Assembly (NCBI RefSeq): GCF_025685685.1
Contig: NZ_JAGSYH010000008.1
Location: 124,001-188,000, forward strand
Length of the DNA: 64,000 nucleotides
Direction of reading: 5' to 3'
Source of the DNA: Acidicapsa dinghuensis
GTDB taxonomy: Bacteria > Acidobacteriota > Terriglobia > Terriglobales > Acidobacteriaceae
Shown here: positions 55,173-63,835 of the stretch, piece by piece
Position numbering within the stretch: position 1 is the first letter of the stretch
Layout of the letters: each line of letters starts with the position of its first letter
Notes under the pieces: generated by a model
The model's input: only the letters and a program-made list of their open reading frames with translations
Database searches by the model: none
Told to the model about the DNA's origin: nothing
Made by a program: the position numbers and the translations under genes

Positions 55173-55199
55173 GGTCGTAATCATCCTTCAAAAGCAAAA

Positions 55200-55232
55200 G
55201 GGCCCGGCAGAGTAATCGCATCTGCCGGGCCC
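55200..55232. terminator. Strong bidirectional terminator between aroA and the TolC-family gene
   Basis: Perfect 12-base stem GGGCCCGGCAGA/TCTGCCGGGCCC with nine-base loop, followed by TTCTTTTGTTTG on the plus strand and preceded by AAAAGCAAAA, giving T-rich ends for both directions. Confidence 0.92.
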
Positions 55233-55247
55233 TTCTTTTGTTTGAAA

Positions 55248-57470
55248 CTACTGCTGCGGTTGTGGCTCTTGCGGTTGCGGCTTGGGCTCAGGCTGCTGTC
55301 CCTGCCGTTGGATCTGTTGCTCCTGCTGTTGCCGCTGTTCCCGGTTCGGCAGCGTCGGCTCCTTCGTCGGCTGCGCAGGCTCAATCCCCGGAATCACAGG
55401 CTCTGTGTTGACAGTACCCGTCGCAGCATCAATCAGATTGATTCCGTAATGCTGCAGCGTCGTCGCCAACAACTGGTACAGCGCTGCACGATCCTTGGCA
55501 TATGCGGCGCGCGCGGCCGTCAGGTTGTTCTCAGCAGTAGCCAGATTGCGCTCCTGCTGCAATACAAGCGCCGTCGTCGAAGCACCGAGATGCAACTTCT
55601 TCTCCTCTGCATCCAGACTCTGCGCGTTGTACTTCTGCGAAGCGTCGGCTGCCAGTACCGCTGCACGGTCGTTGGTCAGCGCAAACTGCTGGTTGACCAC
55701 CTGCATTTTGATCTCGGTGTAAAGCTGCTCCAGCCGCAACTGCTGCTGACGATACTCAAGCAGCGACCGCGCCCGATCAGCCTGCGCCGTACGGTTGCGC
55801 AGCGGAACGCTTAACGTAAAGCCTGCACCTTTATCCGGCGCTGTGCTGTTGAACAGGTTCTGCAGCACCTGCCCATAACCAACCGTCGGAAAAGTTCCAG
55901 GCGGATACGGCCCTGGAGTTGTGGCGAACAAATTCTCAGCATTCGGGCTCTGCGAACCACCCAGTGCGCTCGACCCGTAGAAGACATAGCCATTCAAGGT
56001 AGGCAGCAGCGCATTCTTGGTTGCCTTCAAAGTGATCTGGTCTTTCTTCAGCGACAGCGCAGCCTGCTCCAGCTCTGGACGGTTTTTAAAGGCAGCCTGC
56101 GTCAGTTCGTCCGCGGACTCGGTCTCTTCCGGCAGCTGCTCCAGGCTCACGCGATCCGTTGGAATCACTGGCGCGGCAATCAGCGCAGGATCGCTCAGAT
56201 TGCGCGCGATTGCCTGCTTGATGATGAGCTGCTGATAATTCAAATTGCTCTGCGAGCTCACCAGCGCCTGCTGATCCGAAGCCACTTGCGAGTCCGCCGT
56301 CACCACATCCAACGGAGCCATGGTGCCAATCTCGAGCTGCTTGCGGTCGTCAGCCGCTACCTTTTTGCTCTGCTCGAGCGCGCGCTCCTTGGCCTGCAGG
56401 TCTTCGTATGAACTCACCAGCGCCCAATAGATGTTCTCTACCTGGTTGACGGTGTAAAGCACCTGCTGCCGGAAAGCTGAGTCGGTAATGCGCCTGTCGT
56501 AAATCGCTTCCTGAATAAACCGGCGGTTGAGCCACATGCCACCACCATTCAGGAAAGGCTGCGTAACTGTCGCCTTGAATACCGAAGAAAGCTGCGGGCT
56601 ATAGTCCACAAACGGGTTGTCCGTCGTGATGCGCTCATTGGTGATCGTAGCCTGCAGTGTCGCGCCGGTGCGGAAGCCCTGGTTATACCCGAAGTTATAT
56701 TGGTTCGTATTCGTTGTCAGCGAAGTCTTGCCACCCGAAAACAGCGTATTGGACTGCGGTGCGGAAGCACGCTCCCACTGCAGCGTCCCCGTAATGTAAG
56801 GATCGTAATTCGGAGGCAACGGCCCTGCACCATCGGTTGAAATCACAAGGCCAGTCGCACCGGTTGCCGCACCGGCTGAAGTTCCTCCCGGTCCGCCGCC
56901 CACCGTCAGCGTCGAAGAAGTTCCGCCCAGCGTGTTCGTAACCAGACCCGAATTGACACCGCGAAGCAGCGAGCCGGACTTCGCTCGCAAAATATCGGTG
57001 TCGGCAATATCCAGGTTGTAGCGAGCAATCGCCAGATCGTAGTTGTTTTCAAGCGCCAGAGTTAACGCATCGCTCAGGCTCAGGTAAATCTTGCCGTTCT
57101 TCACCAGATCCGTCAGGCGCAGCGAATTCATGAAATTCGCATTCGGTACATCCGCGCCTTCATAGAACTTCTTCGGATTCGTGATCACCTCATACGGCTT
57201 CAGGTAGTTCTTGCTCGTACTGCGCAGGAACAAAGGCTCCGTATCCGTCGGTGCCGGAGCGGCAGGCAGCTCATTGAACACTTTGTTGCCCGCCTGGGGA
57301 GAGGTCTGCTGCGCAAACAACCCCGGAGGCATCGCCGTCGTTAGGCCCAACAGCACCACTGCCGTCGCGCGTAGTTTTCCGGCTCCGCTCTCGCGGACCT
57401 TTACCGCGCTTGCCGCTTCCTTACGACCCGCTTTTTCCCGAGTCCGATCAAGATTCCGGTACAAATGCAT
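55248..57470 (-). CDS. TolC-family outer-membrane efflux protein
   Basis: Outer-membrane channel of about 740 residues. ATG 57470 with GAGAGGATTC upstream gives a long N-terminal basic region before the hydrophobic run LRATAVVLLGLTTAMPPGLFAQ, an unusual extended signal. The body has two OEP (outer-membrane efflux) repeats with heptad-like coiled coils (e.g. TDSQVASDQQALVSSQSNLNYQQ and LDAEEKKLHLGASTTALVLQQERNLATAENNL). A Gln/Pro-rich tail of about 40 residues ends the protein. TolC-family trimers form the exit duct of efflux pumps and type I secretion. No adaptor or inner-membrane pump gene is adjacent. Confidence 0.93.
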   Translation of the reverse strand: MHLYRNLDRTREKAGRKEAASAVKVRESGAGKLRATAVVLLGLTTAMPPGLFAQQTSPQAGNKVFNELPAAPAPTDTEPLFLRSTSKNYLKPYEVITNPKKFYEGADVPNANFMNSLRLTDLVKNGKIYLSLSDALTLALENNYDLAIARYNLDIADTDILRAKSGSLLRGVNSGLVTNTLGGTSSTLTVGGGPGGTSAGAATGATGLVISTDGAGPLPPNYDPYITGTLQWERASAPQSNTLFSGGKTSLTTNTNQYNFGYNQGFRTGATLQATITNERITTDNPFVDYSPQLSSVFKATVTQPFLNGGGMWLNRRFIQEAIYDRRITDSAFRQQVLYTVNQVENIYWALVSSYEDLQAKERALEQSKKVAADDRKQLEIGTMAPLDVVTADSQVASDQQALVSSQSNLNYQQLIIKQAIARNLSDPALIAAPVIPTDRVSLEQLPEETESADELTQAAFKNRPELEQAALSLKKDQITLKATKNALLPTLNGYVFYGSSALGGSQSPNAENLFATTPGPYPPGTFPTVGYGQVLQNLFNSTAPDKGAGFTLSVPLRNRTAQADRARSLLEYRQQQLRLEQLYTEIKMQVVNQQFALTNDRAAVLAADASQKYNAQSLDAEEKKLHLGASTTALVLQQERNLATAENNLTAARAAYAKDRAALYQLLATTLQHYGINLIDAATGTVNTEPVIPGIEPAQPTKEPTLPNREQRQQQEQQIQRQGQQPEPKPQPQEPQPQQ

Positions 57471-57799
57471 GAATCCTCTCCACATGATTCTTAGAACTGA
57501 GTGGGACGCCACTGAACCAGACTCTCCAGCCTGCTCTTCCGACGCAATTTCTCATCCATCGCGCCGCGTGTCTGGAATCAGTCGAGTAAGCAACTCTTGT
57601 GCTACCGAATGGATACGCCCTGGAAGCCCAATTCGTTCCCGCAAAAGGGCCTCTGGGCAGATTAACAAGTCGATACCCCGGTAACCCGCCCACCAGCCGC
57701 CGCAATTTCCGACTACGGTAACCGAAGCAGCTCAACTGCAAGTCTAGCGGTTCCGTTGCTGATAGTCTCAACTCCAATAAAATCAGAACGAGAGCCCGG
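57471..57799. other. Intergenic region between TolC-family gene and truA
   Basis: A 329-base divergent gap holding both promoters. I see no gene, strong repeat or terminator. A weak -35-like TTGCTG with AAAATC 17 bases later lies close to truA, but this is not convincing. Confidence 0.35.
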
Positions 57800-58615
57800 A
57801 TGCAGAACTGGAAGCTAACCCTGACTTACGACGGCACTGCCTTCTACGGATGGCAGGTACAACCCAGCCTGCCCACCATTCAGGGAGAGCTGCAATCAGC
57901 CATCGGACGCATCCTCGGCTCCGGCTGGGGCGAGCCGCCTTTGCCGCAAGGCTCAGGCCGCACCGACGCCGGCGTCCACGCGCTCGGCCAGGTTGCCAGC
58001 GTTGCCCTCGAAGCGCCCGTCCCGGCCGACAACCTGCTGCGCGCCCTCAATCGCACGCTGCCGGCAGCCATTCGCGTCCTCTCCGTCGAGCCAGTTCCAC
58101 CCGAATTTCACGCCCGTCACTCAGCCCGTGCCAAAACCTACGAATACCGCATCTTTCGTGGCAACCTCTGCTCGCCCTTTTTGGCTCCCTACGTTCATCC
58201 GTGCCGCTGGAAACTGGATCTCGCATCGTTGCAGGATGCCGCCCAGGCCGTAAGCGGAGAGCACGACTTCACCAGCTTCGCCGCCAGCGACTCTGACACC
58301 ACAAATCGCGTTAACGATGATGAATCCGAGCCCAAATCTCCCATCCGCACCGTCTACCGCTCCGAATGGTCCACAGACGAAGGCGATCTGCTCCTCTACC
58401 GCGTTCGCGGCAACGGATTCCTCCACCACATGGTCCGCAATCTGGTCGGGACTATGCTCGAAATCGGACGCGGCCAGTTCCCTGCTGGCTCCATGGCGCG
58501 GATTCTCGAATCGCGCAACCGATCTGCGGCGGGACCTACCGCACCAGCCAAAGGGCTCTTCCTGCACTCTGTCGAATACCCGGATTTCGATCTACCAGCC
58601 GCCAATCCCTTTTGA
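57800..58615 (+). CDS. truA: tRNA pseudouridine synthase A
   Basis: Pseudouridine synthase of 271 residues that modifies uridines 38-40 in the tRNA anticodon stem. The catalytic Asp56 lies in GSGRTDAGVHA (51-61). Other conserved parts are LTYDGTAFYGWQVQP at the N-terminus, HARHSARAKTYEYRI (near 110) and GNGFLHHMVRNLVGTMLEIG in the C-terminal half. Length is normal. ATG 57800 has GAGAGCCCGG upstream. It precedes an M20 peptidase gene by 40 bases on the same strand, possibly cotranscribed. Confidence 0.97.
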   Translation: MQNWKLTLTYDGTAFYGWQVQPSLPTIQGELQSAIGRILGSGWGEPPLPQGSGRTDAGVHALGQVASVALEAPVPADNLLRALNRTLPAAIRVLSVEPVPPEFHARHSARAKTYEYRIFRGNLCSPFLAPYVHPCRWKLDLASLQDAAQAVSGEHDFTSFAASDSDTTNRVNDDESEPKSPIRTVYRSEWSTDEGDLLLYRVRGNGFLHHMVRNLVGTMLEIGRGQFPAGSMARILESRNRSAAGPTAPAKGLFLHSVEYPDFDLPAANPF

Positions 58616-58655
58616 ACCCACCATCTTTGCAGCCTGTTAACCTGAAATTGTCAGT

Positions 58656-59942
58656 ATGGCGATCGGTTCGCGCAGTTCGTTCTTTTCCCGCGTTACTTCC
58701 CTGGCAGCACAGCGCGGCTTACATGAAGCCATCCGATGGCTTCACCTGCACCGCCAGCAGATGATCGGTTGGCAAACCGAGCTCATCGCAATCCCCGCGC
58801 CGCCCTTTGGTGAAGAAGCCCGCAGCACCTGGCTTATCTCCCAATTCCAACAGTCTGGGCTCGCCGGCGTTCAGGTCGATGCAATCGGCAATGTCTTTGG
58901 AACTCTGCCGTCGCCATCTGCCGATAATCCAGAATCCCCGGTCATCCTGCTTTCCGCCCACCTGGACACGGTCTTTCCCGCCGATACACCACTCGACGTC
59001 AAGGTGCAGGACGACCGGATCGAAGCCCCCGGTGCATGCGACAACGCCGCCGGCGTCATCGGCATGCTGGCGATTGCGCGCGCCATGGTTGCCGCGCAGC
59101 TCACTCCTCCGGCAACGCTCGTCTTCTGCGGCAACGTCGGCGAAGAGGGCGAAGGCGATCTGCGCGGCGTGCGTCATCTCTACAAAAAATGGCCACTCGC
59201 CCGGCGCATCGTCGCGCACATCGTCCTCGACGGTGCAGGCAACGAAACTGCCGTCACCCAGGCACTCGGCAGCCGCCGTTATCGTGTCAGCATCACCGGT
59301 CCCGGAGGCCACAGCTTTACCGATGCCGGAACCCCCAATCCGATCATGGTGCTCAGCTCGGCATTCGCCAGCCTCACGCTTGTTCCGCTCAATCCGTACC
59401 CGAATGAGCCCCGCGTCACCCTCAACGTCGGCACCATCCAGGGCGGAACCTCGGTCAATACCATCCCCGAGAGCGTGATGGCATCCATCGAATTTCGGTC
59501 CACCGCAACGCAGGCGCTCGTCCGCATGGAAGTAGCCCTGCACCGTGCTGTTGAAGACGCCGTGGAAACAGCCAATGCTGAAGCGGCCAGTCGCGCCGCC
59601 TCGGGCAATTCTCACTCCTCGCGCACAACGCCTATGCGCTTCGCCATCGAGAAAATTGGCAATCGCCCCGCCGCCGACTCCACTCGCGACTCCGCCATGG
59701 TCGAAGCCATCAAGGCAGTCGACCGCCATCTCGGCTTGCGCAGCGACTTCCGCCTCGGCTCGACCGACGCCAACATTCCGCTTTCGCTCGGCATTCCGTC
59801 GGCTTCGCTCGGCGCAGGAGGCGACGGCGGCGGCGCACACACCCGCGCCGAGTGGTACTCCGCAGCAAACCGCGATCTAGGCCTGCGCCGCGTCCTGCTG
59901 CTGGCGCTCACGCTGCTCGACTGGGCTGCCAGCGAGAAATAA
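58656..59942 (+). CDS. M20/M28-type zinc peptidase
   Basis: Peptidase of 428 residues of the M20 family (tripeptidase/PepT-like). Metal ligands are His102 in LLSAHLDTVFP, Asp129 in GACDNAAGV, Glu163/164 in NVGEEGEGDLRG, and a final His in GGDGGGAHTRAEWY. A dimerisation domain follows GPGGHSFTDAGTPNPI near residue 210. No signal peptide and it is therefore probably cytoplasmic, but the first 25 residues are basic/hydrophobic. Substrate is unknown; the M20 dipeptidase at 21195 is a separate subfamily. Lies 40 bases after truA. Confidence 0.9.
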   Translation: MAIGSRSSFFSRVTSLAAQRGLHEAIRWLHLHRQQMIGWQTELIAIPAPPFGEEARSTWLISQFQQSGLAGVQVDAIGNVFGTLPSPSADNPESPVILLSAHLDTVFPADTPLDVKVQDDRIEAPGACDNAAGVIGMLAIARAMVAAQLTPPATLVFCGNVGEEGEGDLRGVRHLYKKWPLARRIVAHIVLDGAGNETAVTQALGSRRYRVSITGPGGHSFTDAGTPNPIMVLSSAFASLTLVPLNPYPNEPRVTLNVGTIQGGTSVNTIPESVMASIEFRSTATQALVRMEVALHRAVEDAVETANAEAASRAASGNSHSSRTTPMRFAIEKIGNRPAADSTRDSAMVEAIKAVDRHLGLRSDFRLGSTDANIPLSLGIPSASLGAGGDGGGAHTRAEWYSAANRDLGLRRVLLLALTLLDWAASEK

Positions 59943-59964
59943 TTCCCGATTAACCGACTCCGAA

Positions 59965-60912
59965 TCAACTTCTCATCCTGGGATTGACCAAACGATACGT
60001 CAGATCCGTGAGCAGATTCACCAGCACATACGTCAGGCCAATCGTCAGCAGCGCGCCCTGCACCAGCGCGTAGTCGCGGCCTGAGATTGCCGTCACTACC
60101 AGCCGCCCCAGTCCCGGCCAACTGAAGATCGTCTCCGTCACAATCGCACCAGCCAGCAGCGTGCCGAACTGCAGGCCGACCACAGTCACAATCGGCACCA
60201 GCGCATTTGGCAGCGCATGCCTGTAGATCACTGCTCGCTCGCTCAGCCCCTTGGCCCGCGCCGTGCGGATGTAGTCGCGGTGCAACTCTTCCAACATCGC
60301 CGTACGCACCATCCGCGTAAGAATCGCAGCCAGCGAAACTCCCATCGCAAATGCGGGCAGCACCAGATATTGCCATCCATCGGTGAAGAAGCCGGCCAGC
60401 GTATTGCTTGATCCTGCACCCGAAACCGGCAGCCAGCCAAGGCCAATCGAGAAGACAAGAATCAGAATCGGACCAAGCGCGAAGGCAGGAAATGACAGCC
60501 CGGAAAGACTCACGACGCCAATCGTCTGATCCTGCCAGCGGCTGCGGTGAAGCGCCGCCGTGACGCCCGCCGGAACCGCAATCAACAGCCCCAACACCAG
60601 CGCCGCTATCGTCAACTCAATCGTGTACGGATACCGGGTCGCAATCAGATGCAGCACCGTGTCATGCAGGCGAATCGAACTGCCAAGATCGCCGTGCAGC
60701 ACGCCACGCCAGTAATGCAGGTACTGCACAAGCAGCGGCTTATCAAGTTCATATTGATGGCGCAGAGTGGACAGATCTGCCGCAGTTGCACCCTCGCCCA
60801 GCATCTGCTCCACCGGGTCGCCGGGCACGATGTGGATCAGTAGAAATACCAGCGAGACCACCACCCAGACCACCGGCAGCGTCAGCGCAACTCGAGTAAA
60901 GATCGACTTCAT
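59965..60912 (-). CDS. DppB/OppB-type ABC transporter permease (orphan)
   Basis: Inner-membrane permease of 315 residues with six membrane segments and the DppB/OppB pattern: LVFLLIHIVPGDPVEQMLG near the N-terminus, the EAA loop in RDYIRTARAKGLSERAVIYRHALPNALVPI, and the ending LTDLTYRLVNPRMRS. This family moves dipeptides, oligopeptides or nickel. The matching DppC permease, ATPases and binding protein are not adjacent, which is unusual. The start at ATG 60912 (MKSIFTR) is preferred; the frame is open to 60990. It converges with the M20 peptidase gene. Peptide import is plausible but cannot be proven. Confidence 0.9.
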   Translation of the reverse strand: MKSIFTRVALTLPVVWVVVSLVFLLIHIVPGDPVEQMLGEGATAADLSTLRHQYELDKPLLVQYLHYWRGVLHGDLGSSIRLHDTVLHLIATRYPYTIELTIAALVLGLLIAVPAGVTAALHRSRWQDQTIGVVSLSGLSFPAFALGPILILVFSIGLGWLPVSGAGSSNTLAGFFTDGWQYLVLPAFAMGVSLAAILTRMVRTAMLEELHRDYIRTARAKGLSERAVIYRHALPNALVPIVTVVGLQFGTLLAGAIVTETIFSWPGLGRLVVTAISGRDYALVQGALLTIGLTYVLVNLLTDLTYRLVNPRMRS

Positions 60913-61043
60913 GGGCCAGTCTTCACGATAACGTGTGAGGCTGGCGCGATTCCACAGCTCATGTCGAGCCGGCAGACTCAACCAGTGCAATGACCATTAA
61001 TTGGATTTCAAGACAACCGCATGCAAGCAACCACTGCTCGCTC

Positions 61044-61274
61044 CTACAGAAGAGGAACGACGACTAGCGCATCAATCGTGGGTGGAGGCTCGATTTCCGG
61101 CAGAGCGCCATGAGCATAGCGGCCCTCAGCTACGTCGACCAACACCTGGTTGGAAGTGTCTTCGGTGCGAGTAGATGCAACGTGAAGCTTGCGTACAGCC
61201 TGCATGAGAGTGGTTGCCAGCAGGAACTTATTCTCGATCCTGCGTGACGCACGGTGGACCAGATCAGATCGCAT
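61044..61274 (-). CDS. rpoZ: Probable DNA-directed RNA polymerase omega subunit
   Basis: Small protein of 76 residues resembling RpoZ, which assists assembly of RNA polymerase. The pattern MRSDLVHRASRRIENKFLLATTLMQAVRKLH corresponds to the Val-rich helix of omega, and RTEDTSNQVLVDVAEGRY to the segment following it. The order and spacing agree with omega proteins of other bacteria, where R-x-x-D-T-N/S-x-V-L-V is typical. ATG 61274 has AAGG upstream. In many genomes rpoZ sits beside gmk, but neither neighbour here is gmk. I recognise it from pattern only, so this is a moderate-confidence call. The C-terminal tail is rich in Pro and Val. Confidence 0.65.
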   Translation of the reverse strand: MRSDLVHRASRRIENKFLLATTLMQAVRKLHVASTRTEDTSNQVLVDVAEGRYAHGALPEIEPPPTIDALVVVPLL

Positions 61275-61484
61275 ATTTGCCTTGTGCTGCGGTTATGGAG
61301 AGTGGACAACAAAAGCCGAAGCGGGCTGTAGCTGAACTGAAGCCGGAGTAAGTGGCAGGAGACTGCGAGAGTGGAATCGCTACTGGCTGATGCGGCTGAA
61401 TCTGGAAAGGACTGCCTCTCTGCTTTCAGTGTACGCTGAGCTACGGCGCTTTCCCGGCACGAGCGATAATAAAGTTCACGCCTC

Positions 61485-62000
61485 CTATGGTTGTTCCTCG
61501 TCGCCCGGTTCTTCGCCCGGCTCCAGGTTGCCTTCGACTACCGCATCGGAACTAGCAATATCGAAATTGGGATGATGACGGCGCAGAGTTTCGCTGGTGT
61601 CTTCGTTTCCCGGCTCTACGCTCTCCGCGCCCTCATCATCCAGATCAGGGCCAACCTCGGTAAATTCGGCAAGGCGCTCCTCAGCAACATCATCCACAAT
61701 GCGACCCGAGCCATCGAGCGTGTTGGAGCGGCTATCCGTCTGGTAAAGATCAAGCTCAAGCGCGTCAATCTCTTCGTCAGTCGAGGCATCCAACTTGTCA
61801 GCGTCGCGGCCTGTACGGCCTTGATACAGGCGGGACTCTTCCCTTTCCTTCTCTCCGCCACGGACAGTTTCTTCAAGGCGATTGATCGAGGCTTCGGTAG
61901 CTATGTCGTCAGCACCACGCGCTGGCGTAGGTTCCGGCTCATTCCCATATACAGAACTTTCACTCAGATCAACTTGCTTGCGTTTCGGTTCAATCGGCAT
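61485..62000 (-). CDS. Acidic hypothetical protein
   Basis: Protein of 171 residues, very acidic, rich in Glu, Asp and Ser with no membrane segment or signal. No family recognised. The frame is open to 62066, but ATG 62000 (MPIEPKRKQVDLSESS) has GAGGATC upstream and is the better start. The middle shows several Asp/Glu runs (e.g. DADKLDASTDEEIDALELDL) suggesting a disordered or charged protein. A perfect palindrome lies 85 bases upstream, between this gene and the YXWGXW gene. Real coding is supported by a good ribosome-binding site and uninterrupted length. Confidence 0.55.
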   Translation of the reverse strand: MPIEPKRKQVDLSESSVYGNEPEPTPARGADDIATEASINRLEETVRGGEKEREESRLYQGRTGRDADKLDASTDEEIDALELDLYQTDSRSNTLDGSGRIVDDVAEERLAEFTEVGPDLDDEGAESVEPGNEDTSETLRRHHPNFDIASSDAVVEGNLEPGEEPGDEEQP

Positions 62001-62084
62001 CTTGATCCTCGCGTTTATTTCTCGCGTACCTAAGCTGAGATGCCAATTTTCTTCAGTCGCATACATTGCAACGTTCCATACAAG

Positions 62085-62116
62085 TCATTTCATGGTCTCC
62101 ACCATCCATGAAATGA
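62085..62116. promoter_or_regulatory. Perfect 11-base inverted repeat between divergent genes
   Basis: TCATTTCATGG (62085-62095) and CCATGAAATGA (62106-62116) with a 10-base spacer. It lies between the acidic gene (starts 62000, minus) and the YXWGXW gene (starts 62277, plus). It may be a regulator binding site or a hairpin; no T-run follows either end. Confidence 0.6.
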
Positions 62117-62276
62117 GGAATGCGCATTCTTCTTCGCAATCTAGTCTCAACTGGCTCATACGAAACAGTCTTCAGAGCGGAAAAAGTGCTAGCATCCGTT
62201 CGTTTCTAAGCTCTCTGCACTTCTAAGTGCTTCTGTTTCACCGGAAGCTGTACGACTTTGAAAGGAGCTCGTTCCA

Positions 62277-63416
62277 ATGAAACGGTTAGTGCAATTTCTG
62301 CTTCTGGCGCTTGTAACGCTAGTGCTCGCGCGGCCTGTCTTTGCCCAGGTCGCGGTTTCGGTGTCCTTTGGGCCGCCGGCGATTCCTGTTTATGACCAAC
62401 CACTATGTCCTGGAGACGGCTATCTTTGGGTGCCCGGATACTGGGCTTATGACGATGACGACGGCTACTACTGGGTACCAGGCACCTGGGTGCTTGCTCC
62501 AGAGCCCGGTTATCTTTGGACACCCGGCTGGTGGGGATGGGAAGGAACAGGATTCTTCTTCCATGAAGGCTATTGGGCTACAGAGATAGGCTTCTACGGC
62601 GGCATCAACTACGGCTTCGGATACTACGGCACCGGATTTGTTGGCGGCAGGTGGGAGGGGCGTGAGTTCCGATACAACACGGCTGTGTTCAACGTGAACA
62701 CGACCGTCATTCGCAACACCTATGTTGACCGCACAGTCATCGTGAATAACACCACCGTCAACCGCGTAAGCTACAACGGCGGGCAAGGTGGAATCATCGC
62801 GCGTGCCACGCCACAGGAAGAACGAGTAGCCCAGATGCAGCATGTTCCTCCGCCACAGGCACAGACGCAACATGTCCAGGCTGCGCGCGCTAATCCGCAG
62901 CTCCGCGCCACTAGCAATCAGGGCAAGCCCCCGATAGCCGCTACCGAACGACCCGGCTCATTTAGCGGCAGCGGAACTGTGGAAGCAAAAGAAGCCGGAG
63001 CACCTTACCATGCGCCGGAGCGCGGTGGCACACAGCCCAACAACGGCCGCCCTGCTGAAAATCCTGGAACAGCCGAGCACCCCGCCAACCCAACCCATGC
63101 TGCGGACCTGCCGCAACACCAGGTGACCACTCCCAACACAGGCGACCCCAAGCTGGACGAGAAATATCAAAAGCAACAACAGAAGCTGGTGGACCAGCAG
63201 AATAAGGAGCATCAGAAACTTGAGCAACAACAGCAGAAGGAAGACCAGAAGCTAACACAACAACAAGCTAACGAAGCAAAGAAACAACAGACCGAACAAA
63301 AACACCAGCAACAAACGCAGCAGCTTGAGCAACGGCATCAGCAGCAGACACAACAGCTACAGACACGACAAGCGCCCAGATCCGCCGCACCGCGGCCCGC
63401 ACCTCGACCGCGATAA
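62277..63416 (+). CDS. YXWGXW repeat-containing exported protein
   Basis: Protein of 379 residues with signal peptide MKRLVQFLLLALVTLVLARPVFAQ. Residues about 35-110 contain tandem YXWxPGxW units: GYLWVPGYWAY, GYYWVPGTWVL, GYLWTPGWWGW. Gly/Tyr-rich strands (about 100-130) follow, then a Asn/Thr-rich VNTTV-type section. A Gln/Pro-rich region and a strongly basic Gln/Lys coiled-coil tail (about 290-370) follow, ending in RSAAPRPAPRPR. Proteins with this repeat are exported and of unknown role; envelope or matrix binding has been proposed. GAAAGGAG ribosome-binding site lies before ATG 62277. Confidence 0.85.
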   Translation: MKRLVQFLLLALVTLVLARPVFAQVAVSVSFGPPAIPVYDQPLCPGDGYLWVPGYWAYDDDDGYYWVPGTWVLAPEPGYLWTPGWWGWEGTGFFFHEGYWATEIGFYGGINYGFGYYGTGFVGGRWEGREFRYNTAVFNVNTTVIRNTYVDRTVIVNNTTVNRVSYNGGQGGIIARATPQEERVAQMQHVPPPQAQTQHVQAARANPQLRATSNQGKPPIAATERPGSFSGSGTVEAKEAGAPYHAPERGGTQPNNGRPAENPGTAEHPANPTHAADLPQHQVTTPNTGDPKLDEKYQKQQQKLVDQQNKEHQKLEQQQQKEDQKLTQQQANEAKKQQTEQKHQQQTQQLEQRHQQQTQQLQTRQAPRSAAPRPAPRPR

Positions 63417-63447
63417 ACTTTCACTTCTAGTTGATCCAGTAAGACAA

Positions 63448-63470
63448 AGGCCCGCCTCTCCGGCGGGCCT
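63448..63470 (+). terminator. Terminator after the YXWGXW gene
   Basis: Perfect nine-base stem AGGCCCGCC/GGCGGGCCT with a five-base loop, followed by TACTGTATTCGTT. It lies 31 bases downstream of the stop codon. Confidence 0.85.
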
Positions 63471-63708
63471 TACTGTATTCGTTCGTATCCCTCTCTGGCC
63501 TTGAAAATGCACTGTGATACAGACAGATGTGTTTTGCTTTGTGTCTTCGCAGTTGCCGGGCTGGTAGATCCATGTTTTTAGGTCGAATCAACACACGTGC
63601 ATACAAAAAACTTTTACTTCTTCTTCCCATTTCGGAACGAGACTCGTAAATCAAAGAATTATATTTTGTGAAATGCAAGAGCTTTAAGGTGTAAAGTACT
63701 TTCGTAAT

Positions 63709-63766
63709 CTATCCGGATCATTGCAATGAGAGCTTAATGAAACCCAACTCTCAAGGTACCGGATAG
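63709..63766 (+). ncRNA. Candidate structured RNA/leader element
   Basis: An outer stem CTATCCGG (63709-63716)/CCGGATAG (63759-63766) encloses a palindrome TCATTGCAATGA (63718-63729) and an inner stem TGAGAG (63727-63732)/CTCTCA (63748-63753) around a 15-base loop. The palindrome and inner stem overlap by three bases, so they are alternative pairings. All arms are perfect. Such nesting suggests a folded RNA, perhaps a leader of the tiny ORF downstream or of a gene beyond the edge. No known riboswitch is recognised. Confidence 0.4.
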
Positions 63767-63772
63767 CTCACC

Positions 63773-63788
63773 AAGACACTTGTGTCTT
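63773..63788 (+). promoter_or_regulatory. Palindrome directly before the tiny ORF
   Basis: AAGACAC-TT-GTGTCTT, perfect seven-base arms, ending directly before the AAGGAG ribosome-binding site at 63789-63794. If folded in RNA it would sit next to the site and could affect access. Confidence 0.5.
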
Positions 63789-63799
63789 AAGGAGAAGTT

Positions 63800-63835
63800 A
63801 TGCCTCACATGCACGATCCTTGGACTATCACCTGA
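63800..63835 (+). CDS. Tiny 11-residue ORF with strong ribosome-binding site
   Basis: ATG CCT CAC ATG CAC GAT CCT TGG ACT ATC ACC TGA encodes MPHMHDPWTIT, preceded by AAGGAG with five-base spacing (63789-63794). Too short for family recognition. A leader peptide for a downstream gene, a very short secreted or signalling peptide, or chance are all possible. The strong ribosome-binding site and the hairpin just upstream make translation plausible. Only 165 bases of downstream sequence are visible, and no gene starts in them. Confidence 0.35.
   Translation: MPHMHDPWTIT

Noticed and set aside
63427..63678. 83-residue minus-strand frame
   Set aside because: It runs through the terminator of the YXWGXW gene and has no pattern or ribosome-binding site.
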